Made by a program: the position numbers and the translations under genes. Positions 25,360 to 34,514 of a stretch of 64,000 nt of DNA are shown here, piece by piece. The DNA comes from Microbacterium nymphoidis. Lineage in GTDB: Bacteria; Actinomycetota; Actinomycetes; Actinomycetales; Microbacteriaceae. Where the stretch lies: NCBI RefSeq assembly GCF_021044885.1, contig NZ_JAJNOD010000002.1, positions 470,643-534,642 of the forward strand, written 5' to 3'. Within the stretch, counting starts at the first letter, position 1; every line of letters starts with the position of its first letter. Below the pieces are notes generated by a model, which saw nothing but the letters and a program-made list of their open reading frames with translations, was not told the DNA's origin and made no database searches.

Positions 25360-27933
25360 TCATCCGTTGCAGTTCTTCGCGGAGTAGATGATGACCACCT
25401 GGGTATCCGGCTTCGCCTTCGTATTGGCGGCGGGGCTCGTGCTGGTCACCGTTCCGCCCCCCGGGGCGTTGGGATCGCTCGTGCAGGTCTGCGCGAGGTC
25501 GGTGAACCCGGCCCCTTGCAGCGCCTGGATCGCCTTCTGGAACGACTGTCCGGTCACATCCGGGATCGTGACGTTGCCCTTCGTGTTGTCGGGCTTGCCC
25601 TTGCCGGTGCTCGGGGTGATGGTCACGAGCGTGCCGCCTGCAGCCCTGCCCGCCCCCGGGTCCTGCGCGGTGATCGTGCCGGCCGCCTCATCGGCGTCGA
25701 CCGGGGTACCGACCGAGACCTGGAATCCCGCATCCTCCAGGACCTTCGTTGCCTGATCGACGGTCATGCCGACGACGTTGGGGAGGTCCTTGAGGACGAC
25801 GCGGATGAGGTTCTGATCCGGTGCCGGGAAGTCCGGGGCGGGGTAGAACTGATCCGCGGCGGCCTGCAGGTCGCGGCCGAGGTAATAGCGGATGTCGTTG
25901 AGCATCATGCCGGCCTGATCGACCCAGGTGTGCTCGACGGGGACATCCCCGTTGTACTGACCCACCCAGGCGACGCTGGTCACACGGGAGCTGGTCTGGA
26001 TCAGCCACGTCTGCTGGGACTCGTGTGTTCCCGTCTTTCCACCCACCATCGTGCCGTCGTAGGGGTTGCCTCGGTCTCCCGTGCCGCCTTCCATGACACC
26101 TCGCAGCGCGAAGAGCGCGGTCGCGGCGACTTCCGGCGTCGTGACCCGCGTTCCGTCGGGGTTGATGCCGAGGTCGATCTCCGAACCGTCAGCGTTCTGA
26201 ACGCTGTCGATGAGGCGCGGCTTGTGGTAGACGCCTCCGTTGGCCAGTGCGGCGTAGGCCCCGCCCATGCCGAGCGGCGAGACGTTGCCGGAGCCGAGCA
26301 GGGTGAACAGCACCTTGTCGAAGTCGCGGGCCGGGTCACCGAAAACGGCGCCGAAGCGCTTGGCGACGTCGATGATTTCGCACACGTCCAGCTGCTCCGC
26401 CATGGCGAAGAAGCCGGAGTTGAGGGAGTCCCTCGTGAACTTGAGGGGTGTGCCACGGTATCCGGGGTTGCTCGCGAAGTTCTCGGAGGTGCCGGTGATG
26501 GTGTCATCGCCGCAGTGGGAGGTGAAGTTCTTCCGGTAGCGGCCGTCGAGCTGCTCGTTGAGCGACTTGCCCTTCTCGAGCCAGTCGATCAGCGTGAACA
26601 CCTTGAAGGTTGAACCGACGGAGAAACCGATGCTGGAGTCACCCCAGCGATAATCGCCCGCCCACACCTGTGGAGAGGTTCCGGGCGCGGCGCCCTCGGG
26701 ATCGTAGTTCGTGTTCTGCGTGAGGCTCAGCACACGGCCGGTCGACGCCTCGATGTTCAGGCCGGACGATCCCACCTGAATCGTGTCCATGTAGGCCGGG
26801 ACCAGGGAGTGCATCGCGTCGTTCGCACGCGTCTGCAGGTTCCAGTCCAGCGTCGTGTAGACCTTCAGCCCACCGCGGTTGAGGAGGAGTTCCCGGTCCT
26901 CCTGCTCGGCGCCGAAAGCGGGGTCGGAGAGGATGCTCTCCTGCACCAGGGTGCAGAAGTACTCGGCACCGGCGGCAGTGGCACAACCCTTCTTCAGTTC
27001 CTGGATCACCGGCTCGATCGGCGCGGCCAGGGCCGCATCGTATTCTTCCTGGGTGATCTTGCCGTCGTGGATCATGCGGCCGAGGACGCTGTCACGGCGC
27101 TCTTTGGTGACGGAGTAGCCATCGGCGGCGCCGTTGACCTCGTTCTCGGGCTGATCCAGCCGGTAGTTGTTGGGCGATTGGACCATGCCGGCGAGGGTCG
27201 CCGCCTGGTTCAGGTTGAGGTTCGCCGCGGAGACGCTGAAGTAGCGCTGGGCGGCGGCCTCGATGCCGTACGTCAGCCCACCCCAGGAGGCGATGTTGAG
27301 GTAGCCGAGGAGGATCTCCTCCTTGCTGTACTGCTGCTCCAGCGTGATCGCGTAGCGCATCTCGCGGAGCTTGCGCTCGATGCCGTCCAGGCCTTCCTGG
27401 CCGGCGTAGTCGTCCCAGCACGCGCCCAGAGCTTCTGTGTCGCCGGGGGCGGTCTCTCGCTCACACTGCTGCAGCAGCACGTTCTTCACGTACTGCTGCG
27501 TGATGGACGAGCCGCCCGACGTTCCCTGCTTGAGCAGCGTGGAGATCACGGCGCGGGTGGTGCCGGTGAGGTCGACGCCGCCATGGGCGAAGTAGCGGTT
27601 GTCCTCGCTGGACAGCAGCGCATCGATCATCACGGGCGCGACCTGATCCAGCGTCACGGGGTCGCGGTTCTGTTCGTAGAACTTCGCCATCTCCACGTAC
27701 TGCCCGCTGGCGGGATCCTTGGCGTAGAACGTGGACGGCAGCATCGCGGTGTCGATCTGCAGCATGGGGGGCAGCTCGTTGAACATCGAGATGGCACCCT
27801 TGGCCGCGGTGCCGCCGACGGCGATGGCGGGCGTGACGGTCGCGGTGACGAGAACACCGGCGATGGCACTGAGGCCGACGAGGCCGAGAAGGCCGCCGAC
27901 GACGCCGCTGGCCGTGCGTTTGGTTCGAGGCAT
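25360..27933 (-). CDS. ponA: Bifunctional class A penicillin-binding protein with two PASTA domains
   Basis: The 857-residue protein polymerises and cross-links peptidoglycan outside the membrane. A single N-terminal membrane anchor (VGGLLGLVGLSAIAGVLVTA) precedes a family 51 glycosyltransferase domain with the catalytic Glu in SSEDNRYFAHGGVD and TSGGSSITQQYVKN. The transpeptidase domain has SxxK in GSTFKVF, SxN in RDSLNSGFF and KTG in VGGKTGTHES. Two PASTA repeats follow at about 714-780 and 789-853. Length is normal for actinobacterial PonA. The ATG lies 7 nt after a TAGCAT box, so the transcript may be leaderless. Confidence 0.95.
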   Translation of the reverse strand: MPRTKRTASGVVGGLLGLVGLSAIAGVLVTATVTPAIAVGGTAAKGAISMFNELPPMLQIDTAMLPSTFYAKDPASGQYVEMAKFYEQNRDPVTLDQVAPVMIDALLSSEDNRYFAHGGVDLTGTTRAVISTLLKQGTSGGSSITQQYVKNVLLQQCERETAPGDTEALGACWDDYAGQEGLDGIERKLREMRYAITLEQQYSKEEILLGYLNIASWGGLTYGIEAAAQRYFSVSAANLNLNQAATLAGMVQSPNNYRLDQPENEVNGAADGYSVTKERRDSVLGRMIHDGKITQEEYDAALAAPIEPVIQELKKGCATAAGAEYFCTLVQESILSDPAFGAEQEDRELLLNRGGLKVYTTLDWNLQTRANDAMHSLVPAYMDTIQVGSSGLNIEASTGRVLSLTQNTNYDPEGAAPGTSPQVWAGDYRWGDSSIGFSVGSTFKVFTLIDWLEKGKSLNEQLDGRYRKNFTSHCGDDTITGTSENFASNPGYRGTPLKFTRDSLNSGFFAMAEQLDVCEIIDVAKRFGAVFGDPARDFDKVLFTLLGSGNVSPLGMGGAYAALANGGVYHKPRLIDSVQNADGSEIDLGINPDGTRVTTPEVAATALFALRGVMEGGTGDRGNPYDGTMVGGKTGTHESQQTWLIQTSSRVTSVAWVGQYNGDVPVEHTWVDQAGMMLNDIRYYLGRDLQAAADQFYPAPDFPAPDQNLIRVVLKDLPNVVGMTVDQATKVLEDAGFQVSVGTPVDADEAAGTITAQDPGAGRAAGGTLVTITPSTGKGKPDNTKGNVTIPDVTGQSFQKAIQALQGAGFTDLAQTCTSDPNAPGGGTVTSTSPAANTKAKPDTQVVIIYSAKNCNG

Positions 27934-27940
27934 AGGCTAG

Positions 27941-27946
27941 ATGCTA
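27941..27946 (-). promoter_or_regulatory. -10 box TAGCAT before ponA
   Basis: On the minus strand TAGCAT is followed by 7 nt and the ponA ATG; no ribosome site is present. It fits the leaderless pattern with one extra base. Confidence 0.45.
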
Positions 27947-27997
27947 ATGCCGCTCCCTGTGAGGACGGCCTCTCGTTCGCCGCATTCGGAGCTTTCA

Positions 27998-28213
27998 ATG
28001 ACCACGTGGGAATACCTGACGACGCCGCTGCTCATCCACAACACCGCAGCCATCCTCAACAACTGGGGCAAGCAGGGCTGGGAGCTGGTGCAGGTGGTGA
28101 CCGGGCCCGAGGGTGGTCTCGTCGGCTACTTCAAGCGCCCCGTCACCGACGCGGCACCCGCCAACACCGGCCTCGCCTCCGCCGCGCAGGCCGCCCAGCA
28201 GTTCCAGGAGTGA
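27998..28213 (+). CDS. Small DUF4177-like protein
   Basis: A 71-residue protein beginning MTTWEYLTTPLL and containing LNNWGKQGWELVQVV, the core motif of the DUF4177 family (W..EGWELV), then an Ala/Gln-rich tail. The family has no known function. It is divergent from ponA and is followed after 2 bp by a RidA gene, an arrangement I know from other Microbacteriaceae. A GGAG site lies 7 nt before the ATG at 27998. Confidence 0.82.
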   Translation: MTTWEYLTTPLLIHNTAAILNNWGKQGWELVQVVTGPEGGLVGYFKRPVTDAAPANTGLASAAQAAQQFQE

Positions 28214-28215
28214 GC

Positions 28216-28683
28216 ATGACCGTTTCCGCACGCCTCGCCGAGCTCGGCATCGAGCTGCCCCCGGTCGCAGCCCCCGTCGCCGCCTATGTCCCGGCGGTTC
28301 GTCACGGCGATCTCGTCTACACGTCGGGCCAGCTTCCCATGGTCTCGGGCGCGCTTCCCGCCACCGGCAAGGTAGGGGAGGGGCACGGGCTGGTTCCGGC
28401 GTCCGACGCCCAGTCGTACGCGCGTCAGTCCGCGTTGAACGCCCTCGCTGCGGCCGCCGCGATCGTGGATGGTGTCGACAACATCACGGGCGTCCTCAAG
28501 CTCACCGGCTTCGTCGCCTCCGTGCCGGAGTTCACCGGGCAGCCGGGGGTCATCAACGGAGCCTCGGTCGTGTTCGGCGAGATCTTCGGCGATGCTGGCG
28601 TGCACGCCCGCTCCGCCGTGGGTGTTCCTGTGCTGCCGCTCGACGCACCCGTCGAGGTCGAGGTGGTCTTCACCGTCGCCTGA
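28216..28683 (+). CDS. RidA family protein (YjgF-like, second type)
   Basis: The 155-residue protein has the RidA fold blocks VAAYVPAVRHGDLVYTSGQLPMVSG and a long middle helix ARQSALNALAAAAAIVDGVDNI, ending in ARSAVGVPVLPLDAPVEVEVVF. The Arg in ARSAVGV takes the place of the substrate-binding Arg. It belongs to the longer YjgF subgroup and is not a close copy of the RidA at 8855. Two bases separate it from the DUF4177-like gene, so they form one unit. Substrate unknown. Confidence 0.85.
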   Translation: MTVSARLAELGIELPPVAAPVAAYVPAVRHGDLVYTSGQLPMVSGALPATGKVGEGHGLVPASDAQSYARQSALNALAAAAAIVDGVDNITGVLKLTGFVASVPEFTGQPGVINGASVVFGEIFGDAGVHARSAVGVPVLPLDAPVEVEVVFTVA

Positions 28684-28757
28684 CGACTCGTCCACTGCGC
28701 CGGCTCCCGCTCTTTGAGGGGAGCCGGTGTGCTCTGTGCGGCTGCGGCGTACGGTGT

Positions 28758-29891
28758 TCAGGAACCGCGATGCAGCCGGTGGGACGCCACCGCGGCCGCG
28801 ATGGCGACGGTCGCGCTGAGTGCGGAACAGATCAGCAGCGTCGCCACGGCCGTGGGATCCCCCGTGCCCACGAGCAGTACGGCCGGGATGAGGGTTCCGC
28901 CGATGGCCCCGCACGCCACCAGGACTCCCACCACGCGAGGGGCCTGGGCATCGGTGACCGTGTCCAGTCCGATCCCGACGAGTGCCGCGTACCCGGTGGC
29001 GACAGTCGCGACGACGACGGCGATGCACACGAGAGCCGCGAGCGGGGCTACGTCGCGAAGCAGGGCCGCGACGCCGAGCAGCACCGTCGCGGCGGCCATG
29101 CCGATGATGAAGGTGCGCCGCGGCGGATGCCCGCGGTGCACCAGTGCGGCGAAACCGAAGCGACCTGCGGCGACCACACCCCAGTACGCGGTCGTCGCGA
29201 TCGACGCGGTGGTGGGCGCCAGGCCGCCCAGCCGCTCGCCGAACACCGCCGACCAGCCTGCGAAAACGCTCTCCACGCCCACGAACAGGGCGAGAGCGAT
29301 GGCGACGATCACGAGGGTGCCGCGGTGGGAGAGGCGCCCGGCGGCGAGGATGGGACGCGCATCGGGCAGCACCGAGCGCCACAGCAGCACCGCGGTGAGA
29401 GTGTGGGCCGCCGCCAGGACGCCGATCAGCGAGATCCGCCACGGCTCCGCGTGCGCCACGGCGAAGAGCAGCGGAACCGTGGCCGCCACGATCGCCACCA
29501 CGCCGGTGAGGCGGGCAAGGAGCCCGGCCGTTCCCGTGGTCTGCGCCGCGGCGCGCGCCACGAGGTTGCCCGCGGCCTCGGAGATGCCGAAGCCGAGACC
29601 GCCGATCGCGGCCGCGGCGACGAACCCGATGGGGCCGGGTGTGATCGGCACCGCGATGAGCGCCGTCGCCTGCACGACGGAGCCGATGGCCGCCATCGCC
29701 GTCGGGCGCATGCGCGCGCCGACCGCGGTGGTGACGAGCACGCCGATCAGCAGACCCAGGAAGAGCATCGGTGCCGCGAGCAGCACCAGGTCGCCGTCAG
29801 AGGCGGCCCGGGCCGGAATGAGGGCGGGAAAGGTGGCCGTCGTGATGCCGAGCCCGGCGAAGGAGAGATAGACCGCGGTACGGGCGTTCAC
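28758..29891 (-). CDS. MFS transporter
   Basis: A 377-residue protein with about 12 hydrophobic segments and a central cytoplasmic loop (RSVLPDARPILAAGRLSHRG), the major facilitator layout. VGARMRPTAMAAIGS matches the loop 2-3 motif position. No substrate family is recognised, though the fold is close to FucP/YbjJ-like sugar permeases. The GTG start at 29891 begins one base after the stop of the RpiR-type regulator, so the two are coupled; the regulator may therefore control a sugar or amino sugar permease. A longer frame starting at 29942 would overlap the regulator. Confidence 0.82.
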   Translation of the reverse strand: MNARTAVYLSFAGLGITTATFPALIPARAASDGDLVLLAAPMLFLGLLIGVLVTTAVGARMRPTAMAAIGSVVQATALIAVPITPGPIGFVAAAAIGGLGFGISEAAGNLVARAAAQTTGTAGLLARLTGVVAIVAATVPLLFAVAHAEPWRISLIGVLAAAHTLTAVLLWRSVLPDARPILAAGRLSHRGTLVIVAIALALFVGVESVFAGWSAVFGERLGGLAPTTASIATTAYWGVVAAGRFGFAALVHRGHPPRRTFIIGMAAATVLLGVAALLRDVAPLAALVCIAVVVATVATGYAALVGIGLDTVTDAQAPRVVGVLVACGAIGGTLIPAVLLVGTGDPTAVATLLICSALSATVAIAAAVASHRLHRGS

Positions 29892-29892
29892 G

Positions 29893-30789
29893 TCAGCGGC
29901 TGCGCATGCGCTGAATGGCGTCGTAGGTGGAGTGCAGCGCACTCATCGAGGCGTCGTAGTCGGAGCTCGCGACACCGATGAAGAGACAGTCGACGACCAT
30001 CAGCTGAGCGATGCGACTGCCCAGAGCACCGGAGCGGAACCCCGTCTCACGCGCCGCCGTGGTGAGGACGATGTCCGCCTGCTGGGCGAGGAGGGAGCCG
30101 GCATGATTGGTGATCGCGATGGTGACGGCGCCACGGGCGCGGGCGAGCGCCAGATACTCGACCGTGTCGCTGGTGTTGCCGGAGTGGGACACCGCGATCG
30201 CAACGCTGGACGGGCCATAGGTCGCCGCTGACGTCCACGCGGCGTGTGCGTCGTTCCACGACAGCGCCGTGCGGCCGATGCGATTGAGCTTCTGCTGCAG
30301 GTCGAGGCCGATGAAGGCGCTCGCACCGATTCCGAAGATGTCCACACGCGCGGCGCGCGCGACGATCTCCACGGCGCGCGCCAGCTCCGTGGTGTCGAGA
30401 GTGCGCGCCGTGTCCGCGATCGAGAGGGTCTCGGCCAGCGAGACCTTCGCGACGATGTCGTCCATGCTGTCGTCGCGTTCGATGTCGCCACGCGCCTCGG
30501 TCAGCCTCTCCGCTACCAGCCGCTCGCTCACGCTGGCGGCGAGCACATCTGCCCGCAGCTGCTTCATGTGCGCGTAGCCGAGGCGCTGCACGAAGCGCAT
30601 CACCGAGGTCGTGGAGGTGTCACAGGCGGTGGCGATCAGGCCGACCGAGGTCTCTGCCGCCGTGAGCGGATCGCTCAGGAAGAAGTCGGCGATCCGTTTC
30701 TCCGTGGGGCGAAGTTCGGGCATCATCGCCCGGATGCGGACGAGGACGGTGGTCGCGCTCGCATCGTCGCGGGCGGTCGTTGGGCTCAT
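29893..30789 (-). CDS. RpiR/MurR-family transcriptional regulator
   Basis: The 298-residue protein has an N-terminal RpiR helix-turn-helix (RIRAMMPELRPTEKRIADFFL ... TSTTSVMRFVQRLGYAHMKQL) and a C-terminal SIS sugar-phosphate domain (VDIFGIGASAFIGLDLQQKL, VSHSGNTSDTVEYLALAR). MurR of Escherichia coli is the best-known member and senses MurNAc-6-phosphate. Here the gene diverges from an operon that carries anhydro-MurNAc kinase, whose product is MurNAc-6-P; that makes a MurR-like role likely. The ATG at 30789 has GAGGAG 6-8 nt upstream; earlier ATGs in frame lack one. Confidence 0.88.
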   Translation of the reverse strand: MSPTTARDDASATTVLVRIRAMMPELRPTEKRIADFFLSDPLTAAETSVGLIATACDTSTTSVMRFVQRLGYAHMKQLRADVLAASVSERLVAERLTEARGDIERDDSMDDIVAKVSLAETLSIADTARTLDTTELARAVEIVARAARVDIFGIGASAFIGLDLQQKLNRIGRTALSWNDAHAAWTSAATYGPSSVAIAVSHSGNTSDTVEYLALARARGAVTIAITNHAGSLLAQQADIVLTTAARETGFRSGALGSRIAQLMVVDCLFIGVASSDYDASMSALHSTYDAIQRMRSR

Positions 30790-30820
30790 CGGAACTCCTC
30801 TTTCCGGCATGACACTACCG

Positions 30821-30863
30821 TGAATGGAAAAAAGTTTCATCTGGGAACGTTCTGGTGTACTTT
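30821..30863 (+). promoter_or_regulatory. Candidate RpiR operator and promoter of the muropeptide operon
   Basis: An imperfect palindrome TGAATGGAAAAAAGTTTCA (30821-30839) lies in an otherwise GC-rich region between the regulator and the transporter operon. It overlaps a weak -35 (30835-30840), 17 bp before a TACTTT -10 (30858-30863). RpiR proteins often bind A/T-rich TGAAA...TTTCA sites, so repression by the divergent regulator is a fair inference. Confidence 0.5.
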
Positions 30864-30941
30864 TGTGCCAATCGAGATCACCGATGCTCTCCCGGCGGCA
30901 CAGCACTCATCGCCAGACGAGGCATCTGAAGAGGAGTCCTC

Positions 30942-32516
30942 ATGAACGCAGGATCGCGCCGGATGCGCGTCACCCTCGCCACGACCGGCCTGGCGGCCGC
31001 GCTGGCACTGATCGTCACCGGTTGCACCTCCGGTGGCGGTGGCACCTCGCCGAGCTCGGCGCCCGAGGACAGCGGCAGCGCCGCAGCGGGGGGAGCGCTC
31101 GTGATCGGTGTCACCAGTGACCCCGACACGCTGGACCCGTGGAAGGCCACCCAGTTCCAGGCCGTCAACGTCCTGCAGAACCTCTACGGCACCCTCACCG
31201 AGTTCGACGCCGACCTCAACGTGGTGCCGGGCCTCGCGGAGAAGTGGGACGTCTCCGAGGACGGCCTCACCGTCACGTTCACGCTGCGCAGCGGTGTCAC
31301 CTTCGCCGACGGCAGCGCGTTCGATTCCGCTGACGTGAAGCACTCGCTCGAGGCCATCATGAACCCCGACACCGCCGCCGTCTCCGCAGCCTCGCTGGCA
31401 TCGGTCGCCGCCGTCGAGGCGCCGGACGCGAGCACGGTCGTGCTCACGATGAAGTCGCCGGATGCCGCCCTCTTCGCGAACCTCGCCGTGGTCAACATGG
31501 CGATGCTCTCCAGCGATGACGCCGAGTCCTCCCTGGAGACCAAGCCCAACGGCACCGGCGCGTTCAGCTTCGACAGCCGTACGCCGAGCCAGTCCATCAC
31601 GCTCAAGCGAAACGAGGCGTACTGGGGCGACAAGGCTGTGCTCGACTCGGTGGAGTTCCGCGTGATCCCCGACGAGTCCTCGATCGTCTCTGCGATGCAG
31701 TCCGGCAACGTCCAGTTCGCCGTGTTCAACGACCCGCTGGTGGCACAGACCGCCGAGACCGGCAGCATCACGGTGGAGAAGACCCCGCAGCTGAGCTACC
31801 ACGCACTCCAGCTCAACGCGCACAAGGACGCCGTCTCCGACGTCAACGTCCGCCTCGCGATCCAGTGCGCCGTCGACCGCCAGCAGGTGCTGGACACCGC
31901 GGCACTCGGTGAGGGCGAAGTGACCGGCCCCATCACGTCGCCGGCGTACCGCTCCGACCCGGAGGCGCGGCCCTGCCCCACGCGCGACCTGAACAAGGCC
32001 AAGGAATACTTGGCGAAGGCTGGCAAGTCCGGCGGCGTCGAGCTGACCACCATCGTGTCGCAGGGCGAGTACGCTACGTCGGTCAACGAGGCGCAGAACC
32101 TGAAGTCGCAGCTGGCCGACGCCGGCATCACGCTGAAGCTCGATGTCCTGGAGTCCGGTGCGTATGTCGAGCGCTGGAAGGCCGGCGACTTCGACGCGGC
32201 GGTCGCCCTCAACGGCGGTCGCCCGGACCCGGACGGCATGTACTCGCGCTACTTCACCAGCACGGGCAACCTGAACCAGGTGGCCGGCTACAGCTCGCCC
32301 GAGCTGGACAAGCTGTTCGCCGACGGCAAGGCCACGAGCGACCCCGCCGAGCGCAAGAAGATCTACGCGCAGGTCTCCGACGAGCTCGAGAACAACGCGG
32401 CGTGGATCTGGATGTTCACGAGCTACACCTACACCGCGACCACGTCGAACGTGACCGGCTTCACCCCGATGGCCAACGGCTCGCTGCAGTCGCTGCGCAC
32501 CACCGGCCTGAACTGA
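30942..32516 (+). CDS. ABC transporter substrate-binding lipoprotein, family 5 (probable muropeptide/peptide binder)
   Basis: A 524-residue family-5 solute-binding protein with a lipoprotein signal and lipidated C28 in LIVTGC, then a Gly/Ser linker. Typical blocks are TSDPDTLDPWKAT, FTLRSGVTFADGSAFDSADVKHSLEAI and VNVRLAIQCAVDRQQVL. It is the first gene of the operon with anmK and a dipeptide epimerase, so the ligand is probably a wall-derived peptide or muropeptide, as MppA/OppA handle in other bacteria. A GAAGAGGAG site precedes the ATG. A GC hairpin follows the stop, which would raise its level relative to the permeases. Confidence 0.92.
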   Translation: MNAGSRRMRVTLATTGLAAALALIVTGCTSGGGGTSPSSAPEDSGSAAAGGALVIGVTSDPDTLDPWKATQFQAVNVLQNLYGTLTEFDADLNVVPGLAEKWDVSEDGLTVTFTLRSGVTFADGSAFDSADVKHSLEAIMNPDTAAVSAASLASVAAVEAPDASTVVLTMKSPDAALFANLAVVNMAMLSSDDAESSLETKPNGTGAFSFDSRTPSQSITLKRNEAYWGDKAVLDSVEFRVIPDESSIVSAMQSGNVQFAVFNDPLVAQTAETGSITVEKTPQLSYHALQLNAHKDAVSDVNVRLAIQCAVDRQQVLDTAALGEGEVTGPITSPAYRSDPEARPCPTRDLNKAKEYLAKAGKSGGVELTTIVSQGEYATSVNEAQNLKSQLADAGITLKLDVLESGAYVERWKAGDFDAAVALNGGRPDPDGMYSRYFTSTGNLNQVAGYSSPELDKLFADGKATSDPAERKKIYAQVSDELENNAAWIWMFTSYTYTATTSNVTGFTPMANGSLQSLRTTGLN

Positions 32517-32525
32517 TCCGACGTC

Positions 32526-32557
32526 GTGCGGGGCGGGCATCGCGCCCGCCCCCCACG
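32526..32557 (+). terminator. Intra-operon hairpin after the binding-protein gene
   Basis: Arms GGGGCGGGC (32530-32538) and GCCCGCCCC (32544-32552), extended by CGTG/CACG, form a stable hairpin between the binding protein and the first permease. There is no T-tract; it is best read as an mRNA-stabilising or partial terminator element. Confidence 0.55.
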
Positions 32558-32585
32558 TTCGCATGAACCCCACGGGAGCTGATCC

Positions 32586-33557
32586 ATGCTGAGATCGATC
32601 CTCCGCAACGTCTGGCTGCGGAAAATCCTCGCCGCGATCGGCACGCTGTTCGGCGTGGCCGTCTTCGTGTTCGTGATGCTGCGCGCCATTCCCGGTGACC
32701 AGATCACCGCGAGCCTGGGCACAGAGGGAGCCTCGCTGACGCCGGAGCAAAGGCAGGCGCTGGAGGCCTACTACGGCATCGACAAGCCGCTGATCGTGCA
32801 GTTCTTCTCCTGGCTCGGGAACATCTTCGTCGGAAACCTCGGCTTCTCTTCGCGGGCACAGACGAGCGTGGCCGAACTCACCGCGGCTTCGCTCCCCGTC
32901 ACGATCGAGCTGGCGATCCTGTCGATCGTGCTCGCGCTGGTGATCGGCATCCCGCTCGGCATGCTGTCGGCCTCCAAGCCCGATTCCCCGCGCGATGCGG
33001 TGGGACAGGTCGTGGGTCTGGCCGGCCTCTCCATTCCCGCCTTCCTCCTCGGCACCGCACTGCTCGCGGTCTTCGCGGCCTCGTTCGGCTACAACCCGAA
33101 CGGCCAGGGATACGCCCCGCTGTGGGTGAACCCGGGGCTGAACCTGCAGCAGATGCTGATGCCCGCGTTCGTGCTGGCCTTCGGTATCGCCGCACCGATC
33201 ATGCGCACCACACGCACGGCGGTGCTCGAAGTCCGCTCCAACGACTTCATCCGCACAGCGCGTGCCAAGGGCGTTCCCGCGCGCCGCCTCCAGTTCACCC
33301 ACGTCCTCGGCAACGCGCTGGTGCCGATCGTGACGATGACCGGCCTCCAGTTCGGCTACCTGCTCGGCGGTGCGGTCGTCGTGGAGCAGATCTTCTCGCT
33401 TCCCGGCATCGGCCGCCAGGTGCTGCTGGGCATCCAGCAGAAGGAGTATGCGCTGGTGCAGTCGACGGTGCTGATCATCGCGCTGTCCTTCGTCATCGTG
33501 AATCTGCTGACCGACCTCCTCTACCGGATCATCGACCCCCGGGTGCGTGCATCATGA
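32586..33557 (+). CDS. ABC transporter permease, DppB type
   Basis: The 323-residue protein has the DppB features: an N-terminal helix (ILAAIGTLFGVAVFVFVMLRAIPGDQI), external loop, then the transport domain with the loop FIRTARAKGVPARRLQFTHVLGNA and C-terminal DLLYRIIDPRVRA. It pairs with the next gene (ATGA overlap) as the channel of the importer. The sequence differs from the dppB-like gene at 3835, so the two importers are paralogous systems and not a recent duplication. A GGGAGCT ribosome site precedes the ATG. Confidence 0.93.
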   Translation: MLRSILRNVWLRKILAAIGTLFGVAVFVFVMLRAIPGDQITASLGTEGASLTPEQRQALEAYYGIDKPLIVQFFSWLGNIFVGNLGFSSRAQTSVAELTAASLPVTIELAILSIVLALVIGIPLGMLSASKPDSPRDAVGQVVGLAGLSIPAFLLGTALLAVFAASFGYNPNGQGYAPLWVNPGLNLQQMLMPAFVLAFGIAAPIMRTTRTAVLEVRSNDFIRTARAKGVPARRLQFTHVLGNALVPIVTMTGLQFGYLLGGAVVVEQIFSLPGIGRQVLLGIQQKEYALVQSTVLIIALSFVIVNLLTDLLYRIIDPRVRAS

Positions 33558-34438
33558 GCGACATCTCCACCACCGCGATCGCCCCCGGAGGCGGCCAGCT
33601 CGGCGAACGCGTCCGGCTCCTGCTGCGCAGCCGCTCGGGTCTCATCGGCATGATCCTCGTCATCCTTCTCACCCTGCTCAGCCTCGCCTCCGCGTTCGGC
33701 TGGCTGCCGTACGACCCGCTTGCGCAGGATCCGCCCTCGCGCCTGCAGCCGCCCAGCGGCGCGCACTGGTTCGGTACCGACCAGTTCGGGCGCGACGTCT
33801 TCGTGCGCGTCGCCGCCGGTGTCGCAAACTCCGGTCTCATCGCCGTGGTGGCTGTGGCGTTCGCCACCGTGGTCGGCACGCTCGCCGGGGTGTTCGCCGG
33901 CTTCTATCGCGGCATCTCCGACGGTGTCGTGACGGCCATCACCAACATCCTCTTCGCCTTCCCGCCGCTGCTGCTCGCCCTCGCCCTCGCGTCGGTGTTC
34001 GAGCGCAACTGGTTCACCATCGCGGTGGCGATCGCCATCGTGTACGTGCCGATTTTCATCCGCGTGACGCGTGGACCCGTGCTCACGCTGCGCGAGGTGG
34101 AATACGTCAAGGCGGCCAAGAGCACCGGTCAGTCCAGCATCGCCACGGTGTTTCGCCACGTGATCCCCAACCTCACGTCGATCATCATCGTGCAGGTGAC
34201 GCTGTCGCTGTCCTGGGCGGTGCTCACCGAAGCGGCGCTGAGCTTCCTCGGACTCGGCGCGCCGCCGCCCGCCCCCTCGCTCGGATCGATGATCTTCGAG
34301 GCGCGCACGCTGATCATGGTGGCACCGTGGACGATGATCGCCCCGGGCGTGGTAGTTGTCCTGCTCGTTGTGGGGTTGAACCTGCTCGGCGACGGACTCC
34401 GTGACAGCCTCGATCCGCGCAACCGCGGCAAGCGATGA
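33554..34438 (+). CDS. ABC transporter permease, DppC type
   Basis: A 294-residue permease starting at the ATG that overlaps the previous stop. It has the N-terminal LLRSRSGLIGMILVILLTLLSL helix, the GTDQFGRDVFVRV motif, further hydrophobic segments, and the coupling loop YVKAAKSTGQSSIATVFRHVIPN. The end RDSLDPRNRG is typical. It completes the membrane channel; the ATPase for it is the fused two-domain protein at the far end of the operon. Confidence 0.93.
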   Translation: MSDISTTAIAPGGGQLGERVRLLLRSRSGLIGMILVILLTLLSLASAFGWLPYDPLAQDPPSRLQPPSGAHWFGTDQFGRDVFVRVAAGVANSGLIAVVAVAFATVVGTLAGVFAGFYRGISDGVVTAITNILFAFPPLLLALALASVFERNWFTIAVAIAIVYVPIFIRVTRGPVLTLREVEYVKAAKSTGQSSIATVFRHVIPNLTSIIIVQVTLSLSWAVLTEAALSFLGLGAPPPAPSLGSMIFEARTLIMVAPWTMIAPGVVVVLLVVGLNLLGDGLRDSLDPRNRGKR

Positions 34439-34514
34439 ATCGATCCCCTCACGCCGCGCGTCCCGCGGCTTCCCTCTCGCAGACCCGGCACACCGCGTCG
34501 GAACAGGAGCAACC